From Actinoplanes utahensis (GTDB lineage Bacteria; Actinomycetota; Actinomycetes; Mycobacteriales; Micromonosporaceae), in NCBI RefSeq assembly GCF_016862455.1, contig NZ_BOMZ01000053.1, positions 1-41,257 of the forward strand: 41,257 nt of DNA, in the 5' to 3' direction. Shown in pieces: positions 30,370 through 38,934 of the stretch. The number at the start of each line of letters is the position of its first letter. The first letter of the stretch is position 1. Below the pieces are notes generated by a model. It did no database searches. It was not told the origin of the DNA and worked only from the letters and a program-made list of their open reading frames with translations. The position numbers and the translations under genes are program-made.

Positions 30370-31596
30370 GCGGGCGTTGCAGAGGGCGTGGTCGACCAGG
30401 TCGGTGGTGATGTCCACGGTGGGCATCGGCACGCCGGGGTCCGGTTTGAGCGAGTCGGTGTTGATAGACACGGTGACGCTGCGGGAACCGTCCGGGGTGA
30501 CGCCGTTGCGGGTCATGAAGCCAGGGATGTCGCCGCCGTGGCTCCAGTAGCCGCCGCACGAGTTGTCCGCCCACACGATGCCCAGGCCGTACCGAGCGCC
30601 GGGCCACCTGGCTCGCAGCCTGTCATCGGTCTCCACGGTGCGCAGCATCTCGGCGAGCTGGGCGGGCTTGAGTACCTTGCCGGTGATCAGTGCCCGCAGG
30701 AAGGTGTTGGCGTCGTCCGCGGTGCTGATCATCTCGCCGGCGGGGCCGGCCAGTGACGGGTTCAACAGCGTGGCGTCGATCGGTTCGCCGTAGCGGGGAT
30801 CCTCCGGTGTTGCGTCCGGGCCGGGGAACCGCTGGTAGCCCACCGGGTGTGGGCGGGGGATGGTCGGGGTGGTGCTCGGCAGGTAGGTGTCGCGCAGGCC
30901 GAGCGGCCGCACGATCCGGTTGCGGACCTCCTGCTGCCAGGTCCGGCCGGTGACCTTCTCGATGATCATCGAGGCGACGACGTAGCCGGTGTTGGAGTAA
31001 CTCCACCGCGTGCCCGGCGCGAAGTCGGCCGGGAACTGCATGGCAAGACCGACGAGTTCGGCGTTCGTCCAGGTACGCAGGCGCGACTGCTGGAATCCCT
31101 CCTCGGTGCCCAGAGCGGCCATGGCGTTGGTGTACTCGGGCAGGCCGCTGGTGTGCTGCAGAAGCTGCCGCACGGTGATCTTCCGGCCGTCGTTGCCCTT
31201 GCCCTGGATCAGGCCGGGCAGGAACCGTTCGACCTTGTCGTCCAGCGACAGCTTGCGCTCGCCGACCAGCTGCAGCACAGTCGCCGCCACAAACGGCTTG
31301 GTGTAGCTGCCGATCCGGAACTTCGCCTCCCACGCGATCGGGGCGCGCTTTGCGACGTTGCCGTATCCGCTGCGCACCTGCACGTCTCCGCGCGAGGTGT
31401 CCAAGGCGACCAGCACACCCGGTGCGCCGTACTTGCGCAGTCCATCGGCGTCGGCCTGCAGAGTGGCGCTCAGGCTCGGCCGGAACGCGGCTGGCGTCAG
31501 CGAGCTGGGGGTCGTGGCCTGAGCGGCTCCGATACCGACGACGGCGGCTCCCGCTATCGTCGCCGCGACCATGACGGTCACCAGTGATTTCCTCAT
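30370..31596 (-). CDS. Secreted serine hydrolase, class C beta-lactamase/DD-carboxypeptidase family
   Basis: The ~409-residue protein has a Sec signal peptide ending near AAQA-T. Penicillin-recognising motifs are all present: SxxK in GSYTKPF, YSN in WSYSNTGY, and HGG in WSHGGDIPG near the C-terminus. It could be a DD-peptidase, esterase or beta-lactamase; sequence alone does not decide, and HGG instead of KTG is usual for peptidase/esterase-type members. ATG 31596 lies 7 nt after a TAGCGT -10 box, so the transcript is probably leaderless. Stop is at 30370 within a few bases. The next gene encodes an EF-hand hydrolase. Confidence 0.9.
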
Positions 31597-31603
31597 GCCG
31601 ACG

Positions 31604-31609
31604 ACGCTA
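31604..31609 (-). promoter_or_regulatory. -10 box of the leaderless serine hydrolase gene
   Basis: Minus-strand TAGCGT ends 7 nt before the ATG at 31596; no ribosome-binding site is present. Confidence 0.55.
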
Positions 31610-31654
31610 GAGAGATCGATGATAGAAAACGTCACCACTCAGTGGACACTCGTC

Positions 31655-31674
31655 TGTCCCTCTCACGAGGGACA
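31655..31674. repeat. 8-bp inverted repeat
   Basis: TGTCCCTC (31655-31662) and GAGGGACA (31667-31674) form a perfect stem with a 4-nt loop, about 60 bp before the serine hydrolase start and next to the transposase relic. It may be an operator or a leftover terminal structure. Confidence 0.5.
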
Positions 31675-31732
31675 GGAGGTCCGCCACACTGATGTCGGCC
31701 CGTGGCCTCGGGCCAGACGGTTGCGAGCTCAA

Positions 31733-32005
31733 GGTGTACACCGTAACTTCGCCCGGCGCACCCTGAGCCGGGTGAAGTTCGTCGGCGAGACCCTGCGGGC
31801 GCCCTGAAGATCCTGGCCGGCGGCCGCACCGGCATGGCTGACGCCGCGCTTCGATACAGGCTGGGCCGAGCAGGTCGGCCGGGACGGCTACCTGATCCTG
31901 TACGCGGTCACCGCCAGCGGCGCTCCCGGGTGGCTGCGCGAGATTCCGCAGTGCAGGTCCTGGCTCAGTCGTGGGGGCAGCAGTCGCTGCGGCAGGGGCC
32001 CCGAC
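31733..32005 (+). pseudogene. Frameshifted relic of an IS1182-type transposase
   Basis: Three plus-strand frames together resemble the middle of actinobacterial IS1182-family transposases: ARRTLSRVKFVGETLRA (ends about 31801), then WAEQVGRDGYLILYAV and GAPGWLREIP (31862-31948), then AVQVLAQSWGQQSL in the -1 frame from 31948. Known relatives read like LNRVEFVGETLRAAL and APAWLREVPAVEVLRRVWVQQ. Stops and at least two frameshifts show it is dead. The ends of the IS are not recognisable. Confidence 0.65.
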
Positions 32006-32318
32006 GTCGTGCCGCACTACCGGTCGGCAAGCTCTGGTTGGGCTCGTACTCGCATGGTCCGTCTCACCTTTGCATTGCGGTTCGGGTGTGCCGCGAGGAT
32101 CTTCCGGGCGTTGTCGCAGGCGCGAAGCTGGTGGGGCTGCGATGCCACATGGGAGGGCCCATCGCGGCACTGATGATCGGCCGGACCTGGCAGGTACCGG
32201 CTCTTTGTCCCTCGAGCGAGCTACCCGCAGGTGTCCACTGCGAGGTGACGATCTCTGGCTTGTTGATCCATAGCATTTTCCCAGCGCGGTGCCCGGCCGC
32301 TCTGGCGAAGGAGCCGTT
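32006..32318. other. Non-coding stretch before the CPBP operon
   Basis: No gene was recognised; frames here lack a coding GC pattern and may include more decayed transposon DNA. TAGCAT (32271-32276) is a possible -10 box for the CPBP operon, 43 bp before its ATG. Confidence 0.4.
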
Positions 32319-33149
32319 ATGCGTTTCGTGAAGCAGTGCTTGGCCGTGCTGGCGGTCATGGTGGTAGGTGGCCAGGCGACCGCCGCGGTGCAGGACAATC
32401 CATGGCTGACCCTTGCTGCCGGCTTGGTGTCGGCGGTCCTGACCGTCCTCACCTACCGCTGGGTGGTGCGGCGTACCGAGCATCGCGACGTCTCCGAACT
32501 AGCCGGCGGCGGCACGCGGTTCGCTGCGGGCGCGCTGATCGGCGCTGCGATGTTCGCGTCGGTCGCTGTCAACCTGGCCTTCAACGGCGACGTGCACTTC
32601 GTCGGCGCCGGCTCGGTGTCGAACACGTTCGGCATCTTCGGGTTCATGGCGGCCGCCGCCGTGACCGAGGAGGTGCTGTTCCGGGGTGTGCTGTTCCGGA
32701 TCGTCGAGGAGCGGCTCGGCACCTATTTATCGCTGACCCTGACGGGTGTGGCGTTCGGCGCGATGCACCTGTTCAACGAGAACGCCACCCTGTGGGGTGC
32801 GCTCGCCATCGCCGTCGAAGCCGGGTTCATGCTGGCCGCCTGCTTCGCTGCCTTCCGCAACCTGTGGGTGCCGATCGGCCTGCACTTCGCCTGGAACTTC
32901 CTGCTTGCCGGTGTCTTCACCCTGACGTCGTCCGGTAACGGTCTCGGCCAGGGCCTGATCCAGGTCACGATCACGGGCCCGGAGCTGTTCACCGGCGGCG
33001 AGTTCGGCCCCGAGGGCGGCGTGGCAGCGGTCGGCGCGGGCACCCTGCTGACCCTGATCTTCCTGGTCATGGCTCACCGCCGCGGTCACATCGTACGGCC
33101 GGGTAGCCGAGGATCCGGCGTCGCCGCCTACGCTACGGTTGCCCGATGA
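32319..33149 (+). CDS. CPBP-family intramembrane metalloprotease, operon with two-component system
   Basis: The 276-residue membrane protein has about 8 hydrophobic helices. All CPBP motifs are present: EEVLFRG (motif 1, EExxxR), FGAMHLFNE (motif 2, FxxxH) and HFAWNFLL (motif 3, HxxxN). Compared with the CPBP protein at 23006, this one has the complete EExxxR. GAAGGAG (32307-32313) is the ribosome-binding site. Its TGA overlaps the ATG of the histidine kinase as ATGA, so the protease is made together with the two-component pair and may process or be controlled by it. Confidence 0.92.
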   Translation: MRFVKQCLAVLAVMVVGGQATAAVQDNPWLTLAAGLVSAVLTVLTYRWVVRRTEHRDVSELAGGGTRFAAGALIGAAMFASVAVNLAFNGDVHFVGAGSVSNTFGIFGFMAAAAVTEEVLFRGVLFRIVEERLGTYLSLTLTGVAFGAMHLFNENATLWGALAIAVEAGFMLAACFAAFRNLWVPIGLHFAWNFLLAGVFTLTSSGNGLGQGLIQVTITGPELFTGGEFGPEGGVAAVGAGTLLTLIFLVMAHRRGHIVRPGSRGSGVAAYATVAR

Positions 33150-34300
33150 TCGACGTCGGCAGGGTTGCGGCGTGGTGGCGCAGGCTCCCCGTCCCTGTCC
33201 GCGACCTGCCCCTGGCGCTGGCTCTCGCCCTGGCCTCGCTGGTACCTGCGGTGAACAGCCACGGCACCCAGATCGGCGACGTGCCCACCCGGCCGATGGA
33301 CGCGTTCGGGATCGCCGTCGTTGCTGTGGAGTGCCTGCCGCTGGCGATCCGCCGTCGCTGGCCCTCCGCCGGGCTGGCGCTGGTGTCACTCGGGTTCGCC
33401 GCCGACCAGCTCCGCGGGTACCACACCCTCGCCGCCACCGCGCTGACCATCGCCCTGTTCAGCGCGGGCGCCCACCTGCAGCAGTATCGGCGCACCACCG
33501 TCGTGCTGGTCACCGTCGCGTACGTGCTGCTGACCGTGGCGCTCACCGGGAACGGCGCGTCCGAGAGCCCCGCGGGCTTCGCCACTTTCTATGCAGGCAT
33601 GGCGGTGCTGTGGTGGTGCGGCTCGTACCTGCGGACCGCCCGCGTCGCCGAGGCGGAACGCCGCCGGGCCGTGGCCGAGGCGAGCCGCGCGGCCGAGCGC
33701 GCCCGCATCGCCCGGGAACTGCACGACGTGGTCACTCACCACGTGACGGCCATGGTCGTGCAAGCCGAGGCGGCCCGCTACCTGACCGCCAACCCGGAAC
33801 GCCTCGATCAGACCCTGACCGCGATCACCGGCACCGGCCGCCGCGCCATCTCCGACCTGCGCAACCTGCTCGACCTGCTGAACCCGGAGCACGGCACCGA
33901 GCCGCGCACCCCGTCCGTCGGGGAGCTGCGCGCCCTGGTGGAGCAGACCCGGCAGGCCGGGCAGCCCGTCGAGTTCACCGAGGACGGCACGCCCCCGCAC
34001 ACGGCCGGCAGCACCGAGGTTGCGCTGTACCGAGTCGTGCAGGAGGCACTGACGAACGCCCTCAAGTACGCGCACGGCAGCCGCACCATCGTCCACGTGC
34101 GGCGTACGCCGGGTGGGACGACGGTGGAGGTCAGCACCGAGGCTGCGGGGGTACGGCATGCGTCCCCGGGCGGCAGCGGCCGCGGACTAGCCGGGCTGCG
34201 CGAGCGCGTCGGCGTGCTCGGCGGCGAGTTCAGCGCGGGCCACGGCACGGACGGCGGATTCGTCGTGCGGGCCCGCATCCCCGCCGGGAGCCCGTCGTGA
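33146..34300 (+). CDS. Sensor histidine kinase, NarL-partner (HisKA_3) type
   Basis: The 384-residue protein has 4-5 transmembrane helices in its first ~150 residues with little extracellular sequence, suggesting membrane or lipid-state sensing. The dimerisation/phosphoacceptor segment is ARELHDVVTHHVTAMVVQAE, with the phosphorylated His in ELHD. The ATP-binding part shows the N box EALTNALKYA and the G box GSGRGLAGLRERV. Coupled by ATGA to the CPBP gene and by GTGA to the response regulator. Confidence 0.94.
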   Translation: MIDVGRVAAWWRRLPVPVRDLPLALALALASLVPAVNSHGTQIGDVPTRPMDAFGIAVVAVECLPLAIRRRWPSAGLALVSLGFAADQLRGYHTLAATALTIALFSAGAHLQQYRRTTVVLVTVAYVLLTVALTGNGASESPAGFATFYAGMAVLWWCGSYLRTARVAEAERRRAVAEASRAAERARIARELHDVVTHHVTAMVVQAEAARYLTANPERLDQTLTAITGTGRRAISDLRNLLDLLNPEHGTEPRTPSVGELRALVEQTRQAGQPVEFTEDGTPPHTAGSTEVALYRVVQEALTNALKYAHGSRTIVHVRRTPGGTTVEVSTEAAGVRHASPGGSGRGLAGLRERVGVLGGEFSAGHGTDGGFVVRARIPAGSPS

Positions 34301-34968
34301 CGGCCCCTGTCCCGGCCGCGATCCGGGTGCTGGTCTGCGACGACCAGGCGCTGATCCGCATGGGCTTCACGACGATCATCGACGCCCAGCCCGACATGGA
34401 AGTGGTCGGCGAGTGCGCCGACGGCCGCGCCGCCGTCGACCTGACCGCCCGGGTACGGCCCGACGTCGTCGTGATGGACGTGCGAATGCCGGTGCTCGAC
34501 GGCATCGAGGCCACCCGATTGCTCGCTGGCGCCGGCGTCGCCGACCCCGTCAAGGTCCTCGTCGTCACCACATTCAACCTCGACGAGTACGTATACGAGG
34601 CGCTGCGCGCGGGCGCGAGCGGCTTCCTGCTGAAGGACGCCCCGCCGGCCCAGCTCCTGCACGGCATCCGCACGGTCGCCACCGGGGCTGCACTGCTGGC
34701 GCCGGAGGTCACCCGGCAGCTCGTCGGCCGGTACGCGGCGCGCATCCGGCCCGCGCACGGCGCCACGGGCGACCCCGCGCTGACCCCGCGCGAACTGGAG
34801 GTGCTGCGCCTGATCGCGAACGGCCTGTCCAACGCTGAGATCGCCGCGACGCTCGTAATCAGCCAGGAGACCGTCAAGACGTACGTGTCGCGTATCCTCA
34901 CCAAGCTGGGCCTGCGTGACCGCGTGCAGGCGGTCGTCTACGCCTACCGCCAGGGTTTAATCGCCTAG
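34297..34968 (+). CDS. NarL/LuxR-family response regulator
   Basis: The 223-residue protein has a receiver domain (CDDQALIRMG acidic pair, phospho-acceptor Asp in VVMDVRMP, Thr in VVTTF, Lys in FLLKDAPP) and a C-terminal LuxR helix-turn-helix (LTPRELEVLRLIANGLSNAE, then VKTYVSRILTKLGLRDR). It should be phosphorylated by the preceding kinase, with which it shares a GTGA overlap. Its TAG stop overlaps the stop of the convergent TetR gene within a CTAG (34965-34968). Confidence 0.95.
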   Translation: MTAPVPAAIRVLVCDDQALIRMGFTTIIDAQPDMEVVGECADGRAAVDLTARVRPDVVVMDVRMPVLDGIEATRLLAGAGVADPVKVLVVTTFNLDEYVYEALRAGASGFLLKDAPPAQLLHGIRTVATGAALLAPEVTRQLVGRYAARIRPAHGATGDPALTPRELEVLRLIANGLSNAEIAATLVISQETVKTYVSRILTKLGLRDRVQAVVYAYRQGLIA

Positions 34969-35543
34969 GACCACTGGTCGCTTCGCAGAACGGCCCGGTA
35001 GCCGGACAGTTCATTCAGGATCAGGTCGATGAGGGAATCGTCGCTGCTGAGGGTGGTCCATGCCTCGTATGCCGCGTAGTAGGACCGCACCCCGACGTCT
35101 GCCAGGATGCCTGCCAGCCGGGCGTCGCCCAGGCGGGCGGAAAGCTGATCCTCTATCGCCTCAGTGATGGAGGAGCGCTTGAAGGCGGCTCGCTCCTGTA
35201 ATTCAGGGCTGGAGACAAGCAGACGCATCAGGCGCTTGCCGACCTCTTGCTGGCCGACAGAATGAACGCGTGCCATCGCGGTGATCCCGGCTTTCAGCAC
35301 CTCGACGGGCAAGGCCTCTTCGGGCGCGTCGCGAATGCCTTCGACGGCCGCGTCGATGAGGGCGCCTTGACCCTGGAACAGGATTTCGCGCTTGTCCTTG
35401 AACAGGCGGAACAGGGTGGTTCGTGTCAGGCCGGCCCGCTGAGCGATCTGCGCCGTCGTGGTCTGCTCGTATCCCTGCTCGGCGAACAGGTCGAGAGCGG
35501 CGGCGAGCAGCCGGCCGTGCGCATCGGGATCCCATCTGGCCAT
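34965..35543 (-). CDS. TetR-family transcriptional regulator
   Basis: The 192-residue protein has an N-terminal TetR helix-turn-helix (LFAEQGYEQTTTAQIAQRAG, then LTRTTLFRLFKDKREIL) and an all-helical ligand domain. The start is ATG 35543; longer frames lack support. It diverges from an NAD(P)-dependent epimerase-like gene, and two 19-bp operator-like dyads (35559-35577 and 35586-35604) lie between, so it most likely represses both genes. The ligand is unknown. Confidence 0.93.
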   Translation of the reverse strand: MARWDPDAHGRLLAAALDLFAEQGYEQTTTAQIAQRAGLTRTTLFRLFKDKREILFQGQGALIDAAVEGIRDAPEEALPVEVLKAGITAMARVHSVGQQEVGKRLMRLLVSSPELQERAAFKRSSITEAIEDQLSARLGDARLAGILADVGVRSYYAAYEAWTTLSSDDSLIDLILNELSGYRAVLRSDQWS

Positions 35544-35558
35544 GACTCGATCATAAGT

Positions 35559-35604
35559 GATGTAACTCGGTCGCATCGAACTCTTGATGTAACCGAGTTT
35601 CATC
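35559..35604. promoter_or_regulatory. Twin TetR operators
   Basis: GATGTAACCGAGTTTCATC (35586-35604) is a near-perfect 19-bp dyad, and GATGTAACTCGGTCGCATC (35559-35577) is a weaker copy, 27 bp away in phase. Both lie between tetR (start 35543) and the epimerase-like gene (start 35707). Confidence 0.75.
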
Positions 35605-35706
35605 GCTTAGGGTGATGGAACACAGTCACATCATATGGCTGTCGTGGGACCCCTCGTCCGCTTCTGCGGCTATGGGACCCGCAAAACCTCCTGGACAGGA
35701 ACACTT

Positions 35707-36588
35707 ATGCGTGTCTTCATCACTGGCGCTTCCGGCTGGATCGGAACGGTTCTGACCGAGGAGCTGGTCACAGCAGGTCACCAGGTCGTCGGCCTGGCCC
35801 GATCGGAGGCTTCGGCGGCCAAGGTCGCCACCGCGGGCGGCGCCCCGGTCCTCGGCGACATGTCCGACCATGACCTCATCGTGCAGCACGCCCAGCAGGC
35901 CGACGCGGTCGCCCACCTGGCATTCACCCTCGACTTCACCAAGTTCGCAGAGACCGTCCAGAACGAGCTGGAACTGCTGGAGAAGCTGGGCAAAGCTCTC
36001 GAGAGCAGCGGGAAGGCCGTGTTCGCCGCCTCCGGCACCCCGACGGTCGAGGGCGGCCGGGCCGCCACCGAGCGGGACGAACTGGGCTCCACCGGCCTGG
36101 CGGGACCCCGTGCAGCCACCGCCAAGGCCGTTCTCGCGCTCGCCGATCGGGGTATCCGCTCCGGCCTCGTCCGCCTACCCCGCACGGTGCACGGACAAGG
36201 TGACCACGGCCTGATCGCCATGCTCGTCGGACTCGACCGCCAGCTCGGCGTCGCCGCCTATGTCGGCGACGGCAGCAGCCGCTGGCCCGCAGTGCACCGC
36301 AGCGACGCCGGACACCTGTTCCGGCTCGCGCTGGAGAAGGCGCCGGCCGGCAGCGTGCTGCACGCCGTCGCCGAGGAGGGCGTGACGATGCGGGAGATCG
36401 CAGAAATCATCGCCGCCCGGACCGGTCTGCCGGCCGGTCCGATCGACCCCGAACGGATGGGCCCCTTCGGCGCCCTGGTCGGCGGTGACCAGCCCGCCTC
36501 CAGCACCGCCACGCGCGAACTCCTGGACTGGGAACCGACCGGCCCCAGCCTCCTGGACGACCTGCGGGCCGGCTACTACACCACCTGA
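35707..36588 (+). CDS. NAD(P)-dependent epimerase/dehydratase-like extended SDR
   Basis: The 293-residue protein has the Rossmann motif GASGWIG (residues 7-13) and the atypical extended-SDR layout (SDR_a) of NmrA/epimerase-like proteins: GDMSDHDL, AASGTPTVEG in place of the Ser region, and a substrate part with VHRSDAGHLFRLAL. The usual YxxxK is not obvious, so it may be a redox sensor or non-classical reductase. AGGA 6 nt upstream of the ATG is the ribosome-binding site. It is divergent from TetR and ends in a 13-bp-stem terminator. The protein at 40355 is a paralogue-like member of the same superfamily. Confidence 0.9.
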   Translation: MRVFITGASGWIGTVLTEELVTAGHQVVGLARSEASAAKVATAGGAPVLGDMSDHDLIVQHAQQADAVAHLAFTLDFTKFAETVQNELELLEKLGKALESSGKAVFAASGTPTVEGGRAATERDELGSTGLAGPRAATAKAVLALADRGIRSGLVRLPRTVHGQGDHGLIAMLVGLDRQLGVAAYVGDGSSRWPAVHRSDAGHLFRLALEKAPAGSVLHAVAEEGVTMREIAEIIAARTGLPAGPIDPERMGPFGALVGGDQPASSTATRELLDWEPTGPSLLDDLRAGYYTT

Positions 36589-36596
36589 GCCCACCC

Positions 36597-36629
36597 GAAG
36601 ACGGCCCTCCGGGCGCGAGGGCCGTCTTC
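36597..36629. terminator. Bidirectional terminator
   Basis: GAAGACGGCCCTC (36597-36609) and GAGGGCCGTCTTC (36617-36629) form a perfect 13-bp stem with a 7-nt loop between convergent genes ending at 36588 and 36696. Confidence 0.88.
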
Positions 36630-36695
36630 ACCCCTCCTGCCGGGTCCGGCGCGAGCCCTCAGGCCCTCTCCGCGCCGACTCGTCGACCCGCCTGA

Positions 36696-37598
36696 TCAAC
36701 TCCGCGCACTCGAGCTGGGTGACACTTGATCGACGCTGTCGACGAAGCTCAGCATGGCTGCTGCCAACTCCTCGGGAGCTTCCAAGGCGACGTAATGGCC
36801 GACATTGGCCAGTTGGACGTGGCTGATTGCCGTGGATGCCGCCTGTGACATGGTGTTGCAGGTGAACGGACCGCCTCCGGCGCCGACGGCGAGTACTGGC
36901 TGGTGGAGACCGGGTGACTCGGCGAGCTTCCTGATCTCGGAACCTTCCTGCAGCATCGATCGGTAAAGGCCGGTAGCGCCGCGCCAGCCACCAGATCGCC
37001 TGTAACCGCGAGAGAATTCCTCGATGTCGGTGTCCCCGATCGCCTGGGGCACAGCGGCCATCGAAGAGAAGGCGTATCGGTCGAGGAACTCTTTCTCGCG
37101 TCCGGCGAGCAATAGTTCGGGGACGCCTGGGGCGGCCAGGGCGCCGATGTGCCAGGCGCCTCCATGGGTTACGTCAGCCAGCGCCTCCAATCCGAAACCG
37201 GGAAGGCCCATCTCGATGGCGGTAAGGCTGCGTACCTGCTCGGGGTACATGGTGGCCAGGCGGAAGACGGTCGCTCCGCTGATGTCTTGTCCGGTGAGAT
37301 GGACGGGTCCAACGTCGAGGTGAGCGATCAGGTAGTGCAGGTCGGCAGCTGATGTCGCGCTGTCGTAGGCGCCTGGACCGCTGTCGGAGTCGCCGAAGCC
37401 GCGCAGGTCCACGGCGAAGACCCGGTGGGTGGCGGCCAGCAGGGGAATCAATTTGTGGAATGCCCACCAGCTTTCGGGAAAGCCGTGGACCAGCAGGATC
37501 GGTGAGCCGTCAGCGCCGGCGCTGACGTAGTGAAGGCTGGTGCCGTTGACGTCAGCGCGGTGGTGCGTGAGGCCGTGGGGCGTGCGGGCGGAAGTCAT
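36696..37598 (-). CDS. Alpha/beta hydrolase, epoxide hydrolase/haloalkane dehalogenase type
   Basis: The 300-residue protein has the oxyanion segment LVHGFPESWWAFHKLIP, which is the HGxP motif of epoxide hydrolases, and a nucleophile elbow GQDISGATV with Asp in place of Ser. Asp nucleophiles characterise epoxide hydrolases and dehalogenases. The catalytic His is in NVGHYVALEAPEEL. No signal peptide, so it is cytoplasmic. It is divergent from a MarR regulator, and a GACAGCC-T-GGCTGTC palindrome lies between the two starts. Substrate unknown, but the pairing with MarR fits detoxification. Confidence 0.92.
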   Translation of the reverse strand: MTSARTPHGLTHHRADVNGTSLHYVSAGADGSPILLVHGFPESWWAFHKLIPLLAATHRVFAVDLRGFGDSDSGPGAYDSATSAADLHYLIAHLDVGPVHLTGQDISGATVFRLATMYPEQVRSLTAIEMGLPGFGLEALADVTHGGAWHIGALAAPGVPELLLAGREKEFLDRYAFSSMAAVPQAIGDTDIEEFSRGYRRSGGWRGATGLYRSMLQEGSEIRKLAESPGLHQPVLAVGAGGGPFTCNTMSQAASTAISHVQLANVGHYVALEAPEELAAAMLSFVDSVDQVSPSSSARS

Positions 37599-37620
37599 GT
37601 GTCCCTTAAAAAGACATCCT

Positions 37621-37655
37621 GGCTGTCGATCTCGACGATAGACAGCCTGGCTGTC
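37621..37655. promoter_or_regulatory. MarR operator region
   Basis: GACAGCC-T-GGCTGTC (37641-37655) is a perfect 15-bp palindrome; a further GGCTGTC at 37621-37627 makes a second half-site in inverted relation to GACAGCC. It lies between the hydrolase start (37598) and marR start (37688). Confidence 0.78.
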
Positions 37656-37687
37656 CTTGTCCAGATGTGGTGTCGTAACCTTCTGGC

Positions 37688-38167
37688 ATGTCTCGTTCTG
37701 GCGCTGATCTCGCGTTGCTGCTGCTGGGTGGCTTTCGCGGCCTCGTCGACGCCGCGACCGAAGAGCTCGCTCGTCGGGGCTACCAGGACGTACGGCCCGT
37801 CCACGACTTCGCCATGCGCGCCATCGCGGCCGGAGCCGACAGCGCGTCCGACCTGGGCCGAAACCTCTCCGTCGCCAAACAGTCAGCGGCCAAGACCATC
37901 GCGGTTCTTGTGGAACGCGGGTATGTCATTCGCGAACCCGATCCCCACGATGCCCGCCGCAAACGCCTACAGGTCACTCCGCTCGGATTCGAAGTCATGC
38001 GCGAAGGCGAGGCCATCTTCGACGAATTGCGTATCCGCTGGCAACGGCAGCTGGGTACTGCCGAGTTCGCGAATTTCGAGGGACAGCTGGCAAAACTGGT
38101 AGGCGCGGGTTCGGTCCGTTTCGATACACCGGGCTGGATGGCACGAGGCCTTGACGGGTCAGCCTGA
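37688..38167 (+). CDS. MarR-family transcriptional regulator
   Basis: The 159-residue protein has a MarR winged helix: SASDLGRNLSVAKQSAAKTI as the recognition helix region, ERGYVIREPDPHDARRKRLQVT as the beta wing with its DPxDxR(R) signature. Long helices at both ends form the dimer. Diverges from the epoxide-hydrolase-like gene with a palindromic operator between, so it probably represses both genes until a ligand binds. Confidence 0.93.
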   Translation: MSRSGADLALLLLGGFRGLVDAATEELARRGYQDVRPVHDFAMRAIAAGADSASDLGRNLSVAKQSAAKTIAVLVERGYVIREPDPHDARRKRLQVTPLGFEVMREGEAIFDELRIRWQRQLGTAEFANFEGQLAKLVGAGSVRFDTPGWMARGLDGSA

Positions 38168-38305
38168 GGGTCTCGAGATCCGCCGCCTGATCAACATTCT
38201 GTTCCAGCAGCCGAACCGCAGCGCCGCCAATCGATTGCGCCGGCCTCATCGCCATCGAGTACGAGCCAGAGGTGTTTGGCTGTCCTGGGCGCAGAAGGCC
38301 ACAGG

Positions 38306-38917
38306 TCACCGGTCTGGGTCACGAACTGGTGAGATCTTGATGGTCGCTGTCGCGCGCATGTGGGTTCGCTCGCCTTGCCTGCCGAGCAGTGCGAGGATCT
38401 CGGCTGGCTGTGTACCGGCGGCGCCGAACCAATGCGGTGCCCGCGTGTCGAACTCTGCGGCTTCGCCCGGCTTGAGCAGCATCTCTTGTTCGCCGAGTAT
38501 CAGTCGTAACTCGCCGTTGAGGACGTACAGCCACTCGTAGCCGTCATGAGTGGTCAGTTCGGGCACCGCGGGTGAGCCTTCGCCGGGCAGAATGAGTTTG
38601 TAGGCCTGGATGCCGCCGGGTCTGCGGGTCAGTGGGATCAGGGTCTTGCCGTTGCGTACCACCGGCCGCAGGTGGACGCGGGCGTCGCCTGTGGACGGCC
38701 CGCCCAGCAACTCGTCGACCGAGACGGCATGCGCCTCAGCCAGAGCGAGCACCTGTTGGAGTGTGGGCTGGCGATGACCCTTCTCCAGCCGAGACAGGGT
38801 GCTGACCGGGATGCCACTGGCCAAGGACAAGTTGGCAAGGGTCGCACCGCCACGTTGCCGTAACGCTCTCAGACGTGGGGCCAGGTTGCGCAGAGTCTCC
38901 TCGACGACAGACATCAT
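38306..38917 (-). CDS. XRE-family regulator with C-terminal cupin domain
   Basis: The 203-residue protein joins an XRE helix-turn-helix (LRALRQRGGATLANLSLASG, then STLSRLEKGHRQPTLQQ) to a small-molecule-binding cupin barrel (HDGYEWLYVLNGELRLILGE, then LKPGEAAEFDTRAPHWFG). Such regulators commonly control amino-acid, polyamine or efflux genes. Starts at 38917 or 38914 (Met-Met). It is divergent from the MFS/epimerase operon, and GCAAATTTTGC (38935-38945) is a candidate operator. Confidence 0.93.
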   Translation of the reverse strand: MMSVVEETLRNLAPRLRALRQRGGATLANLSLASGIPVSTLSRLEKGHRQPTLQQVLALAEAHAVSVDELLGGPSTGDARVHLRPVVRNGKTLIPLTRRPGGIQAYKLILPGEGSPAVPELTTHDGYEWLYVLNGELRLILGEQEMLLKPGEAAEFDTRAPHWFGAAGTQPAEILALLGRQGERTHMRATATIKISPVRDPDR

Positions 38918-38934
38918 TCGAGTTTGACAGATCA

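Noticed and set aside
36407..38309. Minor open frames overlapping the MarR and hydrolase genes
   Set aside because: They are antisense or shifted shadows without codon support or motifs.
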